Source: Chitinophagaceae bacterium (GTDB lineage Bacteria; Bacteroidota; Bacteroidia; Chitinophagales; Chitinophagaceae). Taken from it: a stretch of 64,000 bases of DNA. The stretch covers positions 744,001 to 808,000 of the forward strand of contig JAFKGQ010000003.1 of assembly GCA_017307755.1 (NCBI GenBank), in the 5' to 3' direction. A program made the translations under genes and the position numbers. The stretch's first letter is position 1, and every line of letters begins with the position of its first letter. The notes beneath the pieces are model-generated. The model did not search any database. It worked only from the letters and a program-made list of their open reading frames with translations, and was not told the DNA's origin. This document shows, in pieces, positions 54,300 through 63,317 of this stretch.

Positions 54300-56702
54300 C
54301 TAATTTCTCAGGGGTTTGCCTCCTTTTAACACGCTTTGTATCCGTTCCAGCGTTTTTTTCTCGCCACAGAGGCTGAGAAAGGCTTCCCGCTCCAGATCCA
54401 GGATATATTGCTCGCTCACCAGGGAGGGTTCACTGAGATCGCCGCCGCACATGACATAGGCGAGTTTTTTTGCTACCAGTACATCATGGTCCGTGGCATA
54501 GTTACCCCGCCACATGGCGTTGATGCCGGCATACAAAGCGCCCAGGGCAGAGCGGCCAAGGACTTTTATATCGTTGCGTGCGATGGGTTGTACATACCCG
54601 TCGTCGTATAGTTCAATGACAGATTGTTTGGCTTCGGCGATCCTCCGTCCCTGGTTGATACTGACGATATCACGGCCTTTGCGCAGGATGCCCAGCTCAT
54701 AGGCTTCAAAGGCGGAGGTGGATACTTTGGCGGTGGCAATATTGAAAAAGCGGTTCTTTAGCGTAATGGTTTCCGGCTCGTCCTCGTGCATTTCGTCGGC
54801 AGCCCGCAAGGTAAATTCTTTGGTGCCGCCACCGCCGGGTATCAGACCTACCCCTAACTCAACAAGACCAATGTAAGACTCTGCGGCCGGCACGACACGG
54901 TCTGCATGCAAGCTCAATTCGCAAGCGCCTCCAAGCGTAAGACCATGCGGCGCCACAACCACGGGGACAGCTGAATACCGGGCCCGCATCATCGTGGACT
55001 GGAATTGTCGGACGGCCATGTCCAACTCGTCATAATCCTGCTCGATGGCCAGCATAAAGATCAAACCCACATTGGCGCCGGCGCTGAAATTGGAGCCATC
55101 TCCCGCAATGACGAGACCCTTGTATTGTTCTTCCGCCCGCGCTATGCTTTTCTGGATGCCTTCCAGTACCTCTCCCCCAATGCTGCCCATTTTTGTATAC
55201 CATTCCAGACCCAGCACTTCGTGTCCCAGATGGTACAGACGGCAGGCGCTGTTCTTCCATACAGTCTCGTTCTCAAAGTTCCGCATTACAAGGAAGGCGT
55301 CGCCACCGGGCAGGGGTTTATAGGTTTTGGTGGGGATATCGTAATACAGCCGGCGACCCTGTTGGATCTTGTAGAAGGTGACGGCCCCCGAGGCCAGCAT
55401 TTCCTCTACCCAGGGTGCTATGGAATAGCCTGCCTCTTTCATTTTTTTTACGGTGGCCTCTACGCCCAGCACATCCCAGCTTTCAAACGCCCCGATCTCC
55501 CAGCCAAAGCCGGCCATCATGGCGTCGTCCACCCGGTGGATCTCGTCGGAGATCTCGGGGATGCGATGGGAGATATAAGAGAAGAGCCCGTAATGAAAGT
55601 GACGGTAGAATTCCCCAGCTTTGTCAGTGCCCTGGACGAGGGCCTTGAGGCGTGTCTTCAGGTCTTCGATGGGCCTGGCAGCCTCCAGCGTGGCAAATTT
55701 GGGTTTTTGCCGCGCACCATATTCCAGGGTCTTCAGGTCGAGGGTGAGGATCTCTTTTTCGCCGCCGGCCCCCTTGGTTTTTTTAAAGAAACCCTGACCC
55801 GTCTTGTCCCCCAGCCATTGATTGGCTACGATCTTGTCCAGCCAGGCGGGTATGGCGAAAGTGGCTTTTTGTTCATCCTGCGGGCAATTCTCCGCCACTC
55901 CTTTCGCCACTTTTACAAGCGTGTCGATGCCTACGACGTCGGCAGTGCGGAACGTGGCCGATTTGGGCCGGCCAATCACAGGACCTGTGAGCGCATCTAT
56001 CTCATCGATGGTAAGACCCAGTTTTTCTACCAGACCGAAAATGGCCATGATCCCATAGACACCGATGCGATTGGCTATAAAAGCCGGTGTATCCTTGGCC
56101 AGCACGGTGGTCTTACCCAGATAGAGGTCGCCGTAATGCATGAGGAACTCCGTTACGGACGGGTCTGTATCCGGCGTGGGGATGATCTCGAGCAAACGCA
56201 GGTACCGGGGAGGATTGAAGAAATGGGTGCCGCAGAAATGCTTTTTAAAATCCTCACTACGGCCGCCCGTCATCAGATGGATGGGGATACCGGAGGTATT
56301 CGATGTGATCAGCGTCCCCGGCTTGCGGTATTTCTCTACCTCGGTGAATACCTGCTGTTTGATATCCAGCCGCTCGACCACCACCTCTATGACCCAGTCA
56401 CAGCCGGCGATGTCTTTCATATTGTCGGTGAAGTTACCTGTCTTTATCCGTCTCACAACGTCTTTCGTATATACGGGGGAAGGGTTGGACTTGATGGCGG
56501 CTGCAAGTGCGTCGTTAACGATCCTGTTCCTGACGGCCGGATGTTCAAGGGTCAGCTTTTTGGCAGATTCCGCCTCGGTGAGGGTGGTAGGTGCTATGTC
56601 CAGCAACAAGGTTTGAACGCCAATGCCCGCAAAATGACAGGCGATCCTCGACCCCATGACCCCACTGCCCAATACCGCTACTTTTTTGATGATCCGGTTC
56701 AT
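54300..56702 (-). CDS. fadN: 3-hydroxyacyl-CoA dehydrogenase/enoyl-CoA hydratase, FadN type
   Basis: Two-step enzyme of fatty-acid beta-oxidation, 800 residues. The dehydrogenase part comes first: AVLGSGVMGSRIACHFAGIG (about 9-28) binds NAD, and HFFNPPRYLRLLEIIP carries the catalytic His. The hydratase part is C-terminal (about 490-700), with GDGSNFSAGANVG as oxyanion site, Glu in GGACELSLHADR and Glu in LVELGVGLIPGGGGTKEF. This order is that of Bacillus FadN, not of E. coli FadB. No thiolase or acyl-CoA dehydrogenase gene is on its downstream side; in Bacillus fadA and fadE follow, here TlpA follows. Confidence 0.94.
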   Translation of the reverse strand: MNRIIKKVAVLGSGVMGSRIACHFAGIGVQTLLLDIAPTTLTEAESAKKLTLEHPAVRNRIVNDALAAAIKSNPSPVYTKDVVRRIKTGNFTDNMKDIAGCDWVIEVVVERLDIKQQVFTEVEKYRKPGTLITSNTSGIPIHLMTGGRSEDFKKHFCGTHFFNPPRYLRLLEIIPTPDTDPSVTEFLMHYGDLYLGKTTVLAKDTPAFIANRIGVYGIMAIFGLVEKLGLTIDEIDALTGPVIGRPKSATFRTADVVGIDTLVKVAKGVAENCPQDEQKATFAIPAWLDKIVANQWLGDKTGQGFFKKTKGAGGEKEILTLDLKTLEYGARQKPKFATLEAARPIEDLKTRLKALVQGTDKAGEFYRHFHYGLFSYISHRIPEISDEIHRVDDAMMAGFGWEIGAFESWDVLGVEATVKKMKEAGYSIAPWVEEMLASGAVTFYKIQQGRRLYYDIPTKTYKPLPGGDAFLVMRNFENETVWKNSACRLYHLGHEVLGLEWYTKMGSIGGEVLEGIQKSIARAEEQYKGLVIAGDGSNFSAGANVGLIFMLAIEQDYDELDMAVRQFQSTMMRARYSAVPVVVAPHGLTLGGACELSLHADRVVPAAESYIGLVELGVGLIPGGGGTKEFTLRAADEMHEDEPETITLKNRFFNIATAKVSTSAFEAYELGILRKGRDIVSINQGRRIAEAKQSVIELYDDGYVQPIARNDIKVLGRSALGALYAGINAMWRGNYATDHDVLVAKKLAYVMCGGDLSEPSLVSEQYILDLEREAFLSLCGEKKTLERIQSVLKGGKPLRN

Positions 56703-56760
56703 ATGGTGATGATAATGGTTTTAAAAATTAGTTAGCTAAACAACTATTGGGTTTAAAGGT

Positions 56761-56795
56761 AATAAAAAAAGAGGCTGAAAGCCTCTTTTTTTATT
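56761..56795. terminator. Terminator between the unknown gene and fadN
   Basis: Perfect 16-bp stem: AATAAAAAAAGAGGCT (56761-56776) with AGCCTCTTTTTTTATT (56780-56795), loop GAA. A and T runs lie on both sides, so it works in both directions; it ends the gene at 56811-57455. Confidence 0.85.
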
Positions 56796-56810
56796 AAAAA
56801 TATGTAAAGG

Positions 56811-57455
56811 TTACAGGATCTTGCTCAACCGGTCGATCTCGAAATTATCAGACTTATTGGTCTGCTCTGCACGGACCTGCATTTGATCCTGCATAAGTTT
56901 TCTCGGGTGGTTGTCACCGGTGATATAACTGACGGTAAGATAAACCCCTTTTTCGATGATCATTTTGTTACCACAGATATCCGTCATATAAACCCTGTCC
57001 GAGTTTTCAAACGAGCCGGAGCATTGATATTTTGCTTTTATGGAATTTATGAGGACCTCGCTTGTCTTTTCCGTAAAGGAAAGGAAGCTCAGCTGGGAAT
57101 AATAAAAGGTGCCCTGGATAAAATGGAACTGGATCAGCACTTTTTGTTTCAACAACTTTGTACGATAAAAAAGTATCTTATGATCTTTGAAGTCGTTGAT
57201 ATCTTTTAGTTGAAAGGAGGGCATGCCTGTCTTCCAGATGACCTTCCTCGGGGATGCCCCGAAGTGTATATCCTGGGGTGCGATGATCGTATTGGTCAGA
57301 TAAGGGGAGAGATGTTCCTGGGATAACATCTGATGGGCAAAGTCCAGGTAATACTGATTGATAAAACTTCTATAAAAACTCTCCCGCTCCTGGTAGAAAT
57401 TGTTATAACGGTTATACGTATACGGAAGGATCTTGTATTGAAGGTTTTGTTTCAT
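56811..57455 (-). CDS. Unknown protein, AT-richer than neighbours
   Basis: Open frame of 214 codons that I do not recognise. The protein is rich in Tyr, Phe, Asn and Lys, without signal peptide or membrane helix, and seems all-soluble (MKQNLQYKILPYTYNRYNNF at the start; a middle part with KVLIQFHFIQGTFYYSQLSF). Use of AT-ending codons is clearly higher than in the genes around, which hints at a recent arrival. It has its own terminator and a 7-bp inverted repeat directly before its ATG, so it is an independent unit. A coding role is likely, a function cannot be given. Confidence 0.7.
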   Translation of the reverse strand: MKQNLQYKILPYTYNRYNNFYQERESFYRSFINQYYLDFAHQMLSQEHLSPYLTNTIIAPQDIHFGASPRKVIWKTGMPSFQLKDINDFKDHKILFYRTKLLKQKVLIQFHFIQGTFYYSQLSFLSFTEKTSEVLINSIKAKYQCSGSFENSDRVYMTDICGNKMIIEKGVYLTVSYITGDNHPRKLMQDQMQVRAEQTNKSDNFEIDRLSKIL

Positions 57456-57473
57456 AACACAAAAGGTTGTGTT
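57456..57473. repeat. Inverted repeat at the start of the unknown gene
   Basis: AACACAA (57456-57462) and TTGTGTT (57467-57473) around AAGG, touching the ATG of the gene at 57455. It may be an operator or an mRNA hairpin at the ribosome site. The rest of the 237-bp gap to the next gene shows nothing I can name. Confidence 0.5.
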
Positions 57474-57692
57474 GATATTAGATTTATTTATATTCCTTCA
57501 TACAAGTCTGGGGACGGCCAGTAGAAAATAACTGTTTTTTTCAGTCGGCTTCCTAAATGAGACGATCCTGTGCGACCAGGTTGTTGATGGAATAGGTCAG
57601 GATAAATAACGTGAATACGTAGGTCTAAGTATGGGATTCAAAAAAACTAAGTATAAATATCTAGTTTTTTGTCCTTCTAAGGATGACAGTTG

Positions 57693-58118
57693 CTATTTTT
57701 CTACAATGCATTGGAGGAGAACGATGTCTTTCAGACAGCCGGCGCAATTACCCTGTATGGTGCAGCTGTCTCCCGGCTGAAGACCGGGTTGCCGGCCATT
57801 GTACAGCGTATCCAGACTACAGCTGACGGATTCGGGTAGTGCAGGGGGGCCTCCCAGGACGACGGTGATCCCATGTTTATTCTTTTTTACTTTTTGAACG
57901 ACGCCCCGTACAGATAGTACTTTATACAAGTATTGAAGATCAAATAAGGTTTCGTTCTTATTTGACAGCCTGATCAGTTCGTCCGCATTGACGTGGATGG
58001 ACGTTTTCAGAGGTACGGGGGGGAAGGTGTCTGCGATATGAAAAAAATACCCGTATAGAAGCAGTCCTATAATAAGGAACAGGAGCAGCACTCCTCCATA
58101 TTTGACTCTTTTTTCCAT
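57693..58118 (-). CDS. Membrane-anchored OB-fold (tRNA_anti-like) protein
   Basis: Small protein of 141 residues: one N-terminal membrane helix (about 9-29, VLLLFLIIGLLLYGYFF) followed by a domain of the tRNA_anti-like type (PF12869 group), with VNADELIRLSNKNETLFDLQ and YLYKVLSVRGVVQKVK (about 43-80) and the closing GDSCTIQGNCAGCLKDIVLL with three Cys. The domain most likely sits in the periplasm; its ligand is unknown. The ATG lies in the 3' arm of a 9-bp hairpin (58117-58140). It is 50 bp after metG on the same strand. Confidence 0.8.
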   Translation of the reverse strand: MEKRVKYGGVLLLFLIIGLLLYGYFFHIADTFPPVPLKTSIHVNADELIRLSNKNETLFDLQYLYKVLSVRGVVQKVKKNKHGITVVLGGPPALPESVSCSLDTLYNGRQPGLQPGDSCTIQGNCAGCLKDIVLLQCIVEK

Positions 58119-58140
58119 GTAAGGGGTCTTGCCCTTACAT
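58117..58140 (-). promoter_or_regulatory. Hairpin that covers the start codon of the OB-fold gene
   Basis: ATGTAAGGG (58117-58125) and CCCTTACAT (58132-58140) form a perfect 9-bp stem with a 6-base loop. On the minus strand the gene's AUG lies across the base of the 3' arm (58118-58116). No T run follows. A ribosome running off metG or a ligand could open it; this is inference. Confidence 0.5.
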
Positions 58141-58168
58141 ACGTAGAATTACTTAGAGTAGATTTCCA

Positions 58169-60310
58169 TCAGCTCACGCCCGACCCGGCCTCGATGGTAT
58201 CCCCGGGGCTTACAAAATGCAGCTTACCGCCCTTGTCTTCCGCCATGAGGATCATTCCATTACTTTCGATGCCGCGCATTTTGCGGGGGGCCAGGTTGGC
58301 CACGACCACCACCTGTCTGCCGATGATATCGGCAGGGTTAAAATGAAGGGCGATGCCTGAGACAATGGTCCGCTGTTCGCTGCCCAGGTCTACAGTCAGC
58401 TTTAGCAGTTTGTCTGCTTTTTCCACCTTTTCAGCCTGTAGGATGGTGCCCACCTTCAGGTCCAGTTTGGCGAAATCGTCATAGACGATGGTAGGTTTTT
58501 GGGCCGGCGTTTCTTTAGACGGGGAAGGTTCGGAAGCCTGTTGCGGTGTGGTGGCCGGCGATGTCTGCGCAGCGATCGCCGCTTTTGCCGCCAGTAGCTT
58601 GTCAACCTGGGCTTTTACTTCTTCGTCCTCTATCTTCCGGAACAATAGTTCCGGCGCCCGGAGGGTATAGCCGACACTCAGCAGGTTGAGCTTTCCGGCA
58701 TTTTCCCAGTCCAGTATTTTCTCCACCACTTTCATCATGTGCAACATCTTTTTGGCGGTGAAGGGAAGGAAGGGGTTGATAAGGATGGCCAGGTTGGCGG
58801 TGACCTGCAGACAGACGTGCAGACAGTTGTCTATCAGCTGCTGATTTTCCGGTGTCTCCATCAGGGTCCGCGCTACGATCCAGGGCTCCTTCTTTTGCAT
58901 GTATTTGTTGGCAAGATCGGAGAGCATGATCACTTCAAACTGGGCTTCCCGGAAGCGATAGCTTTCCAGCAATTGTTCAACCTTTGCTTTTGTCGCGCCG
59001 ATGGCTGTGATCATCTCCTCGTCCGTTGCATCCATGCGGCTCTTGTGCAGCGGCGGGACCTTTCCATTGCAAAGTTTATGCATCAGGACGAATGTGCGGT
59101 TGACAAAGTTGCCGAATTTCGCCACCAACTCGCTGTTGTTAGCATCCTGAAAACCCTTCCAGATAAACTCGCTGTCCTTTGTCTCCGGCGAGATCAGGGT
59201 CAGGTAATAGCGCAGGCTGTCGACGAGCTGTGTGCCGCCGTTGGGCTTGTTGATAAAGTCGTCGATGTAATCCTGCATTTCCAGCTTCCAACCCCGGCTG
59301 GTGCTCATTTTTTCCCCTTCCAGGTTCATAAACTCGTTGGCAGGGACATTGTCCGGCAATATATTCCCATGCAATTTCAGCATGATGGGGAAGATGATAC
59401 AGTGGAATACGATATTGTCCTTCCCGATGAAGTGTACCAATTTGGTGTCCTTGTCGTACCAGTAAGGTTTCCAGTCTTTGCCGGTGTTGAGGCTCCATTG
59501 ACGGGTGGCGCTGATATAGCCGATGGGGGCGTCGAACCAAACGTACAGCACCTTACCTTCGGCGTCAGGCAGCGGCACTTTTATACCCCAGTCGAGATCC
59601 CTGGTGACCGCCCTGGGCTGCAGCCCTTCATCTATCCAGCTCTTGCACTGGCCGACCACATTTGTCTTCCAGTCGTCTTTATGTTCCCGGAGTATCCATT
59701 CCCTCAGAAAGGGTTCGTGCTTGCCCAGGGGTAGATACCAGTGTTTGGTGCTTTTCTTTACCAGCGGTTTGCCGCTGAGTGTGCTGTGAGGATTGATCAG
59801 CATTTCGGGGCTCAGGGTGCTGCCGCAATTCTCGCATTGATCGCCATAAGCCCGCTGATACCCGCAGACGGGACAGGTGCCCATGATATAACGGTCGGCC
59901 AGAAAAGTCTTTGCATCTTCATCATAATATTGCTCGCTTTCCTTTATTTCCAGCTCGCCCCTGTCATTGAGGTAAGTGAAGAACTCCTGCGAGGTTTCGT
60001 GGTGGATAGGCTCGCTGGTCCGGTGATAAATATCAAAAGAGATGCCCATGTCGGCAAAGTTCTGTTTGATCAGCTCATGGTATTTATCGATGATGGCCCG
60101 GGGGGTAGTGCCTTCCTTCATAGCCTGCAGAGGGATCGCTGTCCCGTGTTCATCGCTGCCACAAATAAAGGCCACATCCCGCTGTTGCGCTCGTAAATAT
60201 CGTACGTATATGTCTGCCGGCAGATAGGCGCCCGCCAAATGGCCGATGTGTTTCAGCCCATTGGCATAAGGTAATGCTGCCGTGATCAGGTATCTTTTTG
60301 GTTGCGTCAT
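58169..60310 (-). CDS. metG: Methionyl-tRNA synthetase
   Basis: Charges tRNA-Met. 713 residues: HIGH at 21-24 (LKHIGHLAGAYL), zinc Cys146, Cys149, Cys159 and Cys162, KMSTS at 334-338, WYLPL motif at about 191-195, anticodon-binding helices to about 550. After a Thr/Ser/Pro linker the C-terminal tRNA-binding dimer domain (about 605-713, AKLDLKVGTILQAEKVEKAD) follows. A -7-like box at 60333-60340 lies 22 bp before the ATG. Confidence 0.98.
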   Translation of the reverse strand: MTQPKRYLITAALPYANGLKHIGHLAGAYLPADIYVRYLRAQQRDVAFICGSDEHGTAIPLQAMKEGTTPRAIIDKYHELIKQNFADMGISFDIYHRTSEPIHHETSQEFFTYLNDRGELEIKESEQYYDEDAKTFLADRYIMGTCPVCGYQRAYGDQCENCGSTLSPEMLINPHSTLSGKPLVKKSTKHWYLPLGKHEPFLREWILREHKDDWKTNVVGQCKSWIDEGLQPRAVTRDLDWGIKVPLPDAEGKVLYVWFDAPIGYISATRQWSLNTGKDWKPYWYDKDTKLVHFIGKDNIVFHCIIFPIMLKLHGNILPDNVPANEFMNLEGEKMSTSRGWKLEMQDYIDDFINKPNGGTQLVDSLRYYLTLISPETKDSEFIWKGFQDANNSELVAKFGNFVNRTFVLMHKLCNGKVPPLHKSRMDATDEEMITAIGATKAKVEQLLESYRFREAQFEVIMLSDLANKYMQKKEPWIVARTLMETPENQQLIDNCLHVCLQVTANLAILINPFLPFTAKKMLHMMKVVEKILDWENAGKLNLLSVGYTLRAPELLFRKIEDEEVKAQVDKLLAAKAAIAAQTSPATTPQQASEPSPSKETPAQKPTIVYDDFAKLDLKVGTILQAEKVEKADKLLKLTVDLGSEQRTIVSGIALHFNPADIIGRQVVVVANLAPRKMRGIESNGMILMAEDKGGKLHFVSPGDTIEAGSGVS

Positions 60311-60332
60311 ACTAATTCCTTGCTAAGGACAG

Positions 60333-60340
60333 CAAATTTA
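60333..60340 (-). promoter_or_regulatory. Possible -7 box of metG
   Basis: TAAATTTG on the minus strand fits TAnnTTTG. No TTG at the normal distance upstream. Confidence 0.35.
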
Positions 60341-60386
60341 CGGATTTTCGGGCTCCCGACGAGCGGAAGGTTTGTTGCAACGGCGC

Positions 60387-61271
60387 TCATTCCTGCAGAC
60401 TGAACTCCACCGAGGCGTTGCGTTTATAGTCCGTAGAAAGGAAGAGGTTGTAGGTCTTTCCATGGATGGTGACCTGCATCAACGCTGTATTTGGGGGTAA
60501 CGTGCCCAGGTTCTCGGCAAACAACACCAGTTTATTCACGGGAAGGCTTTTATCGATGGGTATGATCAGTGTTTTTGCCTCTGCGGTAAGTTTTACATGC
60601 GCTACCACCAACTCGTTGTTTAGATACAGGCTGACGGAATCCCCATCGATCTCTCCATTGTCGAAAAGGTCTATCCGGACGGAGTCGGTCCCCCGGGCAG
60701 GGATATGGGCTACCACGACGGATGTCCGGCCCAGAAAGGCATCGTATTGTCGCTGTAAGGCGGAGTCTTTTTTCTTGTGAGAAGAAACGACGGGTACAGG
60801 TATGAACGGCGGGATCTTCTTTTCCAGGCGGATGGCCAGGTCAGGATATTTTCCCATGCTGCTCTTATCGGGGTTGCGCCAATGCCCTTCAAGGATATCG
60901 TGGCGGCCTATTCTTTTGTAGTAAAGGATATAAAATCCGCCAGGAGGCTGCCCTATCGCTTTTTCCTCACTTACAGGGTCCTGCCCTCCTTCCGGCCGGC
61001 CGGCCGTCGACGTATCTTCCCGGACGGTAAGGATGGAGTCCTTTCCATAAAAACGGCCATTGACAACGATGTGCCGGATATAATGGGACCCGGGGAAATA
61101 CCAATGCAGGACACCACCAAAGGATGAATCTCCCGATGCAATATTCAGCACCAATTTCTGTGCCCGGTCAGTATTGATAACCTCTCCGGTCCATTGGCCA
61201 GTGAGATCCTGCGCCTTCGCTGTATATGCATATCCACAACTCCACAATAAGATCGCCAAAAACCAACGCAT
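60387..61271 (-). CDS. Unknown exported protein
   Basis: Protein of 294 residues with a signal peptide (FLAILLWSCGYAYTAKAQ, cut near 20). The first part begins DLTGQWTGEVINTDRAQKL, like lipocalin-type or DUF-type beta-sandwich proteins of Chitinophagaceae; the second part (about 185-290) is a beta-rich domain with RIDLFDNGEIDGDSVSLYLN, which resembles secreted sugar- or protein-binding domains. I do not know the function. It diverges from the LD-carboxypeptidase pair, with an 85-bp gap that holds a TAAATTTG -7-like box on minus (61320-61313). Confidence 0.75.
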   Translation of the reverse strand: MRWFLAILLWSCGYAYTAKAQDLTGQWTGEVINTDRAQKLVLNIASGDSSFGGVLHWYFPGSHYIRHIVVNGRFYGKDSILTVREDTSTAGRPEGGQDPVSEEKAIGQPPGGFYILYYKRIGRHDILEGHWRNPDKSSMGKYPDLAIRLEKKIPPFIPVPVVSSHKKKDSALQRQYDAFLGRTSVVVAHIPARGTDSVRIDLFDNGEIDGDSVSLYLNNELVVAHVKLTAEAKTLIIPIDKSLPVNKLVLFAENLGTLPPNTALMQVTIHGKTYNLFLSTDYKRNASVEFSLQE

Positions 61272-61356
61272 GTATATTTATTTCAAAAATTTATAAGTCG
61301 GCAAGATATGTGCAAATTTAAGATGATCCGAAAAAAGTTTGTTTAACTTCGGCGTC

Positions 61357-62382
61357 ATGAACCGCAAGCACTTCCTTTCATCCTTTCTCGCAGCGGGAGC
61401 AGCCTTGCCTGCCTGGAGCGCATCCGCCACTGATGTGAAAGCAGCTCCTCCTCCACGCATCCCTGATTATCTCGTTACGGGCGACACCATCGGCATCACC
61501 TGCCCTGCCGGATTTATCACCCTGAAGGAGATCGAGCCTGCCTGCCGGCAAATTGAAAGCTGGGGATTCAAAATAAAAATCGGCGATACGGTGGGTAAGA
61601 AAGACGGCAGCTTTGGCGGTACAGATGCGGAAAGAGCCGCAGATCTGCAGCAAATGCTGGACGATCCGTCCCTAAAGGCCATTCTTTGCGCAAGAGGGGG
61701 ATACGGTGTGGTCCGTATCATCGACCGGCTGGACTTCAGCGGGCTTTCCAATTACCCCAAATGGGTCATCGGCTTCAGCGATATCACGGTCCTGCTTTGT
61801 CATATCCATCGCAATGTGAATATGGCGTCCATCCATTCGAAGATGTGCAACAGCTTCCCGGACGATTGGAGTAAGGCGGAACCCATACAGATAGATTCCA
61901 TCCTATCCATTCGCCAGGCCCTTACAGGCACTCCCATGCAATACCCTATTGTTGTCAATGGAAGAAACAAGACTGGTGTCGCCGAAGGCATCCTGGTCGG
62001 CGGCAACCTGAAGACCATCGAAACTCTTTCGGGCTCCCGTTCGGACATCGATACGGTGGGGAAGATCCTTTTTGTGGAAGACACCGGTGAATACCTCTAC
62101 AGCATCGATCGTATGTTCTGGCACCTGGAGCGCACCGGCAAACTGGCCGGTCTGCAAGGCCTGGTAGTGGGAGGCTTTAAAATAAAACCCGATGACCCCG
62201 GCGAAGAATTCGGCCGTACGCTTTTAGATATTGTGACCGACAGGATAAAGCCTTATAATTTCCCCGTCTGCTTTGATTTTCCCGTCGGTCATCAAAAGAA
62301 TAATTTCGCTTTGAAATATGGGATGCCCCACCGGCTTACAGTTACTGCCGATAAGGTTACCCTGGAGGATATACGTTCATGA
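61357..62382 (+). CDS. LD-carboxypeptidase (S66), exported
   Basis: Serine peptidase that removes the terminal D-Ala from murein tetrapeptides during recycling. 341 residues from MNRKHFLSSF; the leader RKHFLSSFLAAGAALPAWSA looks like a signal peptide, perhaps Tat-like. Catalytic triad: Ser141 in VIGFSDITVL, Glu241 in FVEDTGE, His312 in PVGHQKN. The GGYG loop is CARGGYGVVR. The ATG at 61339 would add six residues before the signal and is less likely. It overlaps the next gene by four bases (ATGA), so the two are translated together. Confidence 0.93.
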   Translation: MNRKHFLSSFLAAGAALPAWSASATDVKAAPPPRIPDYLVTGDTIGITCPAGFITLKEIEPACRQIESWGFKIKIGDTVGKKDGSFGGTDAERAADLQQMLDDPSLKAILCARGGYGVVRIIDRLDFSGLSNYPKWVIGFSDITVLLCHIHRNVNMASIHSKMCNSFPDDWSKAEPIQIDSILSIRQALTGTPMQYPIVVNGRNKTGVAEGILVGGNLKTIETLSGSRSDIDTVGKILFVEDTGEYLYSIDRMFWHLERTGKLAGLQGLVVGGFKIKPDDPGEEFGRTLLDIVTDRIKPYNFPVCFDFPVGHQKNNFALKYGMPHRLTVTADKVTLEDIRS

Positions 62383-63287
62383 TAAGAATACCCCCTTATT
62401 TACAACAAGGTGATGCCATCGCCCTCGTCTGCCCCGCGGGCTATATGCCGCCGGAAAAAGCACAGACCTGTATTGAGACACTGCGGGCGTGGGGCTATGA
62501 AGTGCGGATAGGTAATACGATGAAAGGTGAATCGGAGAATTATTTTTCAGGTACGGATGAAGAAAGGTTGGCGGACCTGCAGCAGGCATTGGACGACCCG
62601 TCCGTAAAAGCCATCCTCTGTGGACGCGGGGGGTATGGGCTCAGCCGTATCATTGACCTGATAGACTTTTCAACCTTTAAGCAGCATCCGAAATGGATCA
62701 TCGGTTTTAGCGATGTCACAGTGCTGCACGCGCATATTTATTCCAACTATAAGATCGCTACCCTGCATGCGCCCATGGCAGGCGCTTTTAATGATGGAGG
62801 TGCAGCAGGTGTGTTTGTGGGGTCGTTACGGGATGCGCTGGAAGGACGGAAAGCCCTGTATGTTTGCGGGGGGCACCCGTTGAACAGGCAAGGAGAGGCA
62901 GTGGGCCCGCTGGTAGGCGGCAACCTTTCCTTACTTGCGCACCTGTCGGGCACATCTTCTGAGATAAAGACAAAAGGGAGGATACTTTTCCTGGAAGATG
63001 TGGGAGAATACCTGTACAATGTAGACCGGATGCTGTACCAGCTAAAACGCAATGGGCGGCTGGATAAGCTGGCGGGGTTGGTCATCGGCGGATTTTCAGA
63101 TATGAAAGACACCACGAGGCCTTTTGGCAAGAGCATTTATGAGATCGTCCATGACATCGCCCGAGAATATGACTATCCTGTTTGTTTTGGGTTTCCCGTC
63201 AGCCATGGAGAGGAGAACTATGCATTGAAACACGGAATGGAATATACGCTGGAAGTGGACGCACATAAGGTCACATTGGTGGAGTGA
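62379..63287 (+). CDS. LD-carboxypeptidase (S66), cytosolic
   Basis: Paralogue of the preceding gene, 302 residues and no signal peptide. Triad: Ser111 in IIGFSDVTVL, Glu206 in FLEDVGE, His276 in PVSHGEE; GGYG loop GRGGYGLSR. The two proteins share the whole S66 layout, so this pair arose by tandem duplication. One member for each side of the membrane would let the cell trim muropeptides both before and after uptake (inference). Confidence 0.95.
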   Translation: MIRIPPYLQQGDAIALVCPAGYMPPEKAQTCIETLRAWGYEVRIGNTMKGESENYFSGTDEERLADLQQALDDPSVKAILCGRGGYGLSRIIDLIDFSTFKQHPKWIIGFSDVTVLHAHIYSNYKIATLHAPMAGAFNDGGAAGVFVGSLRDALEGRKALYVCGGHPLNRQGEAVGPLVGGNLSLLAHLSGTSSEIKTKGRILFLEDVGEYLYNVDRMLYQLKRNGRLDKLAGLVIGGFSDMKDTTRPFGKSIYEIVHDIAREYDYPVCFGFPVSHGEENYALKHGMEYTLEVDAHKVTLVE

Positions 63288-63317
63288 TCCGGGGAGGGAC
63301 AGACGGAATAGCCGGCG

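Noticed and set aside
55005..56735. A very long open frame (about 576 codons) on the plus strand opposite fadN, and similar ones at 7771-9123 and 58739-59734
   Set aside because: They mirror fadN, the GH18-NodB-GT2 gene and metG, whose motifs are unmistakable; long antisense frames arise from their codon bias.
61699..61725. Loss of the catalytic Ser in the first LD-carboxypeptidase (GGYGVV instead of GGYGxS)
   Set aside because: In family S66 the nucleophile is the Ser of the GFSD motif, which is present (Ser141); the GGYG loop varies.
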